Part shown: positions 5,362 to 5,708 of the stretch, one piece after another
Layout: each line of letters begins with the position of its first letter
How positions within the stretch are numbered: the stretch's first letter is position 1
Assembly (NCBI GenBank): GCA_013698215.1
Contig: JACCVJ010000553.1
Coordinates: forward strand, 1-5,708
Source: Tatlockia sp.
GTDB lineage: Bacteria > Cyanobacteriota > Cyanobacteriia > Cyanobacteriales > Chroococcidiopsidaceae
Direction: 5' to 3'
DNA length: 5,708 bases
Program-made: the position numbers and the translations under genes
The notes under the pieces: model-generated
Databases searched by the model: none
Told to the model about the DNA's origin: nothing
Seen by the model: only the letters and a program-made list of their open reading frames with translations

Positions 5362-5708
5362 ATGACGATAGCCCCGCAGCAAGCAGAAGTAACAATGAGT
5401 AAAGTTCCAAAAATAACTGCATTTTTCTGGGTGATGAAAATCTGTGCAACTACTTTAGGAGAGACGGCAGGAGACCTTTTATCAATGACGTTGAAAGTAG
5501 GCTACGCCGTTAGTTCTACTATATTAATAGGGATGTTTATAGTCAGTCTTCTGATTCAATTGAAAGCAAAAAGCTATAACCCATTACTTTACTGGACTGT
5601 CATCCTTGCAACCAGCACCGCAGGGACAACAATGTCAGATTATATGGACCGCACTTTAGGTCTCGGTTATGCTGTAGGGTCTACGATTTTAGTTACGATT
5701 CTCTTAGC
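5362..5708 (+). CDS. Second DUF347 (COG4705) membrane protein, N-terminal part, cut by right edge
   Basis: The first 115 codons of a paralogue of the protein at 888-1631 are visible; the rest lies outside the window. Two repeats can be seen with the same W-x9-G-x4-D spacing: W23/G33/D38 and W78/G88/D93, 55 residues apart as in the first protein. Repeat 1 keeps the same GETA-D signature (GETAGDLL here, GETAADYL there). The N-terminus is about seven residues longer than in the paralogue. Start: ATG at 5362, with GGAG at 5349-5352 nine bases upstream; an in-frame ATG at 5395 is an alternative. It has its own boxed promoter (5299-5334), so the two DUF347 genes are probably expressed together though encoded on opposite strands. 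Confidence 0.92.
   Translation, partial: MTIAPQQAEVTMSKVPKITAFFWVMKICATTLGETAGDLLSMTLKVGYAVSSTILIGMFIVSLLIQLKAKSYNPLLYWTVILATSTAGTTMSDYMDRTLGLGYAVGSTILVTILL

Overview
The window looks cyanobacterial. It is AT-rich and carries at least six copies of the HIP1 octamer GCGATCGC, the highly iterated palindrome typical of many cyanobacterial genomes. The predicted proteins also have a cyanobacterial flavour. No species is claimed.

Layout. The minus strand carries a probable operon read from right to left. It starts at a promoter near 1713-1748, then a DUF347/COG4705 four-repeat membrane protein (888-1631), a perfect 15-bp hairpin (794-828), an OmpR/PhoB-family response regulator (101-772), and the first eight codons of what is probably its histidine kinase, cut by the left edge (1-25). 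The plus strand carries, in order: a gene-free stretch (about 1890-2107) that looks like a small RNA gene with its own promoter and a strong intrinsic terminator; a two-gene operon of an exported SRPBCC-fold protein (2342-2977) and an exported serine hydrolase of the beta-lactamase/FmtA type with a four-helix membrane tail (2983-5112); and the start of a second DUF347 protein (5362 to the right edge), a paralogue of the first.

What ties them together. A nearly invariant 20-base element, core CTTTCC-N5-CTTRAC, occurs four times, only between genes: once upstream of each DUF347 gene, once upstream of the SRPBCC/hydrolase operon and once upstream of the putative small RNA. Each copy points towards its downstream gene, and a -10-like hexamer begins 27 bases after its first base. 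Two hexamers in direct repeat at an 11-base pitch, next to a -10 box, is the usual design of an OmpR/PhoB-family operator, and such a regulator is encoded here. The simplest model is a local, autoregulated two-component regulon that controls two DUF347 membrane proteins, an envelope hydrolase pair and a small RNA. The protein families are recognised with good confidence. The regulator-to-site assignment, the RNA and the envelope-stress role are inferences from sequence.
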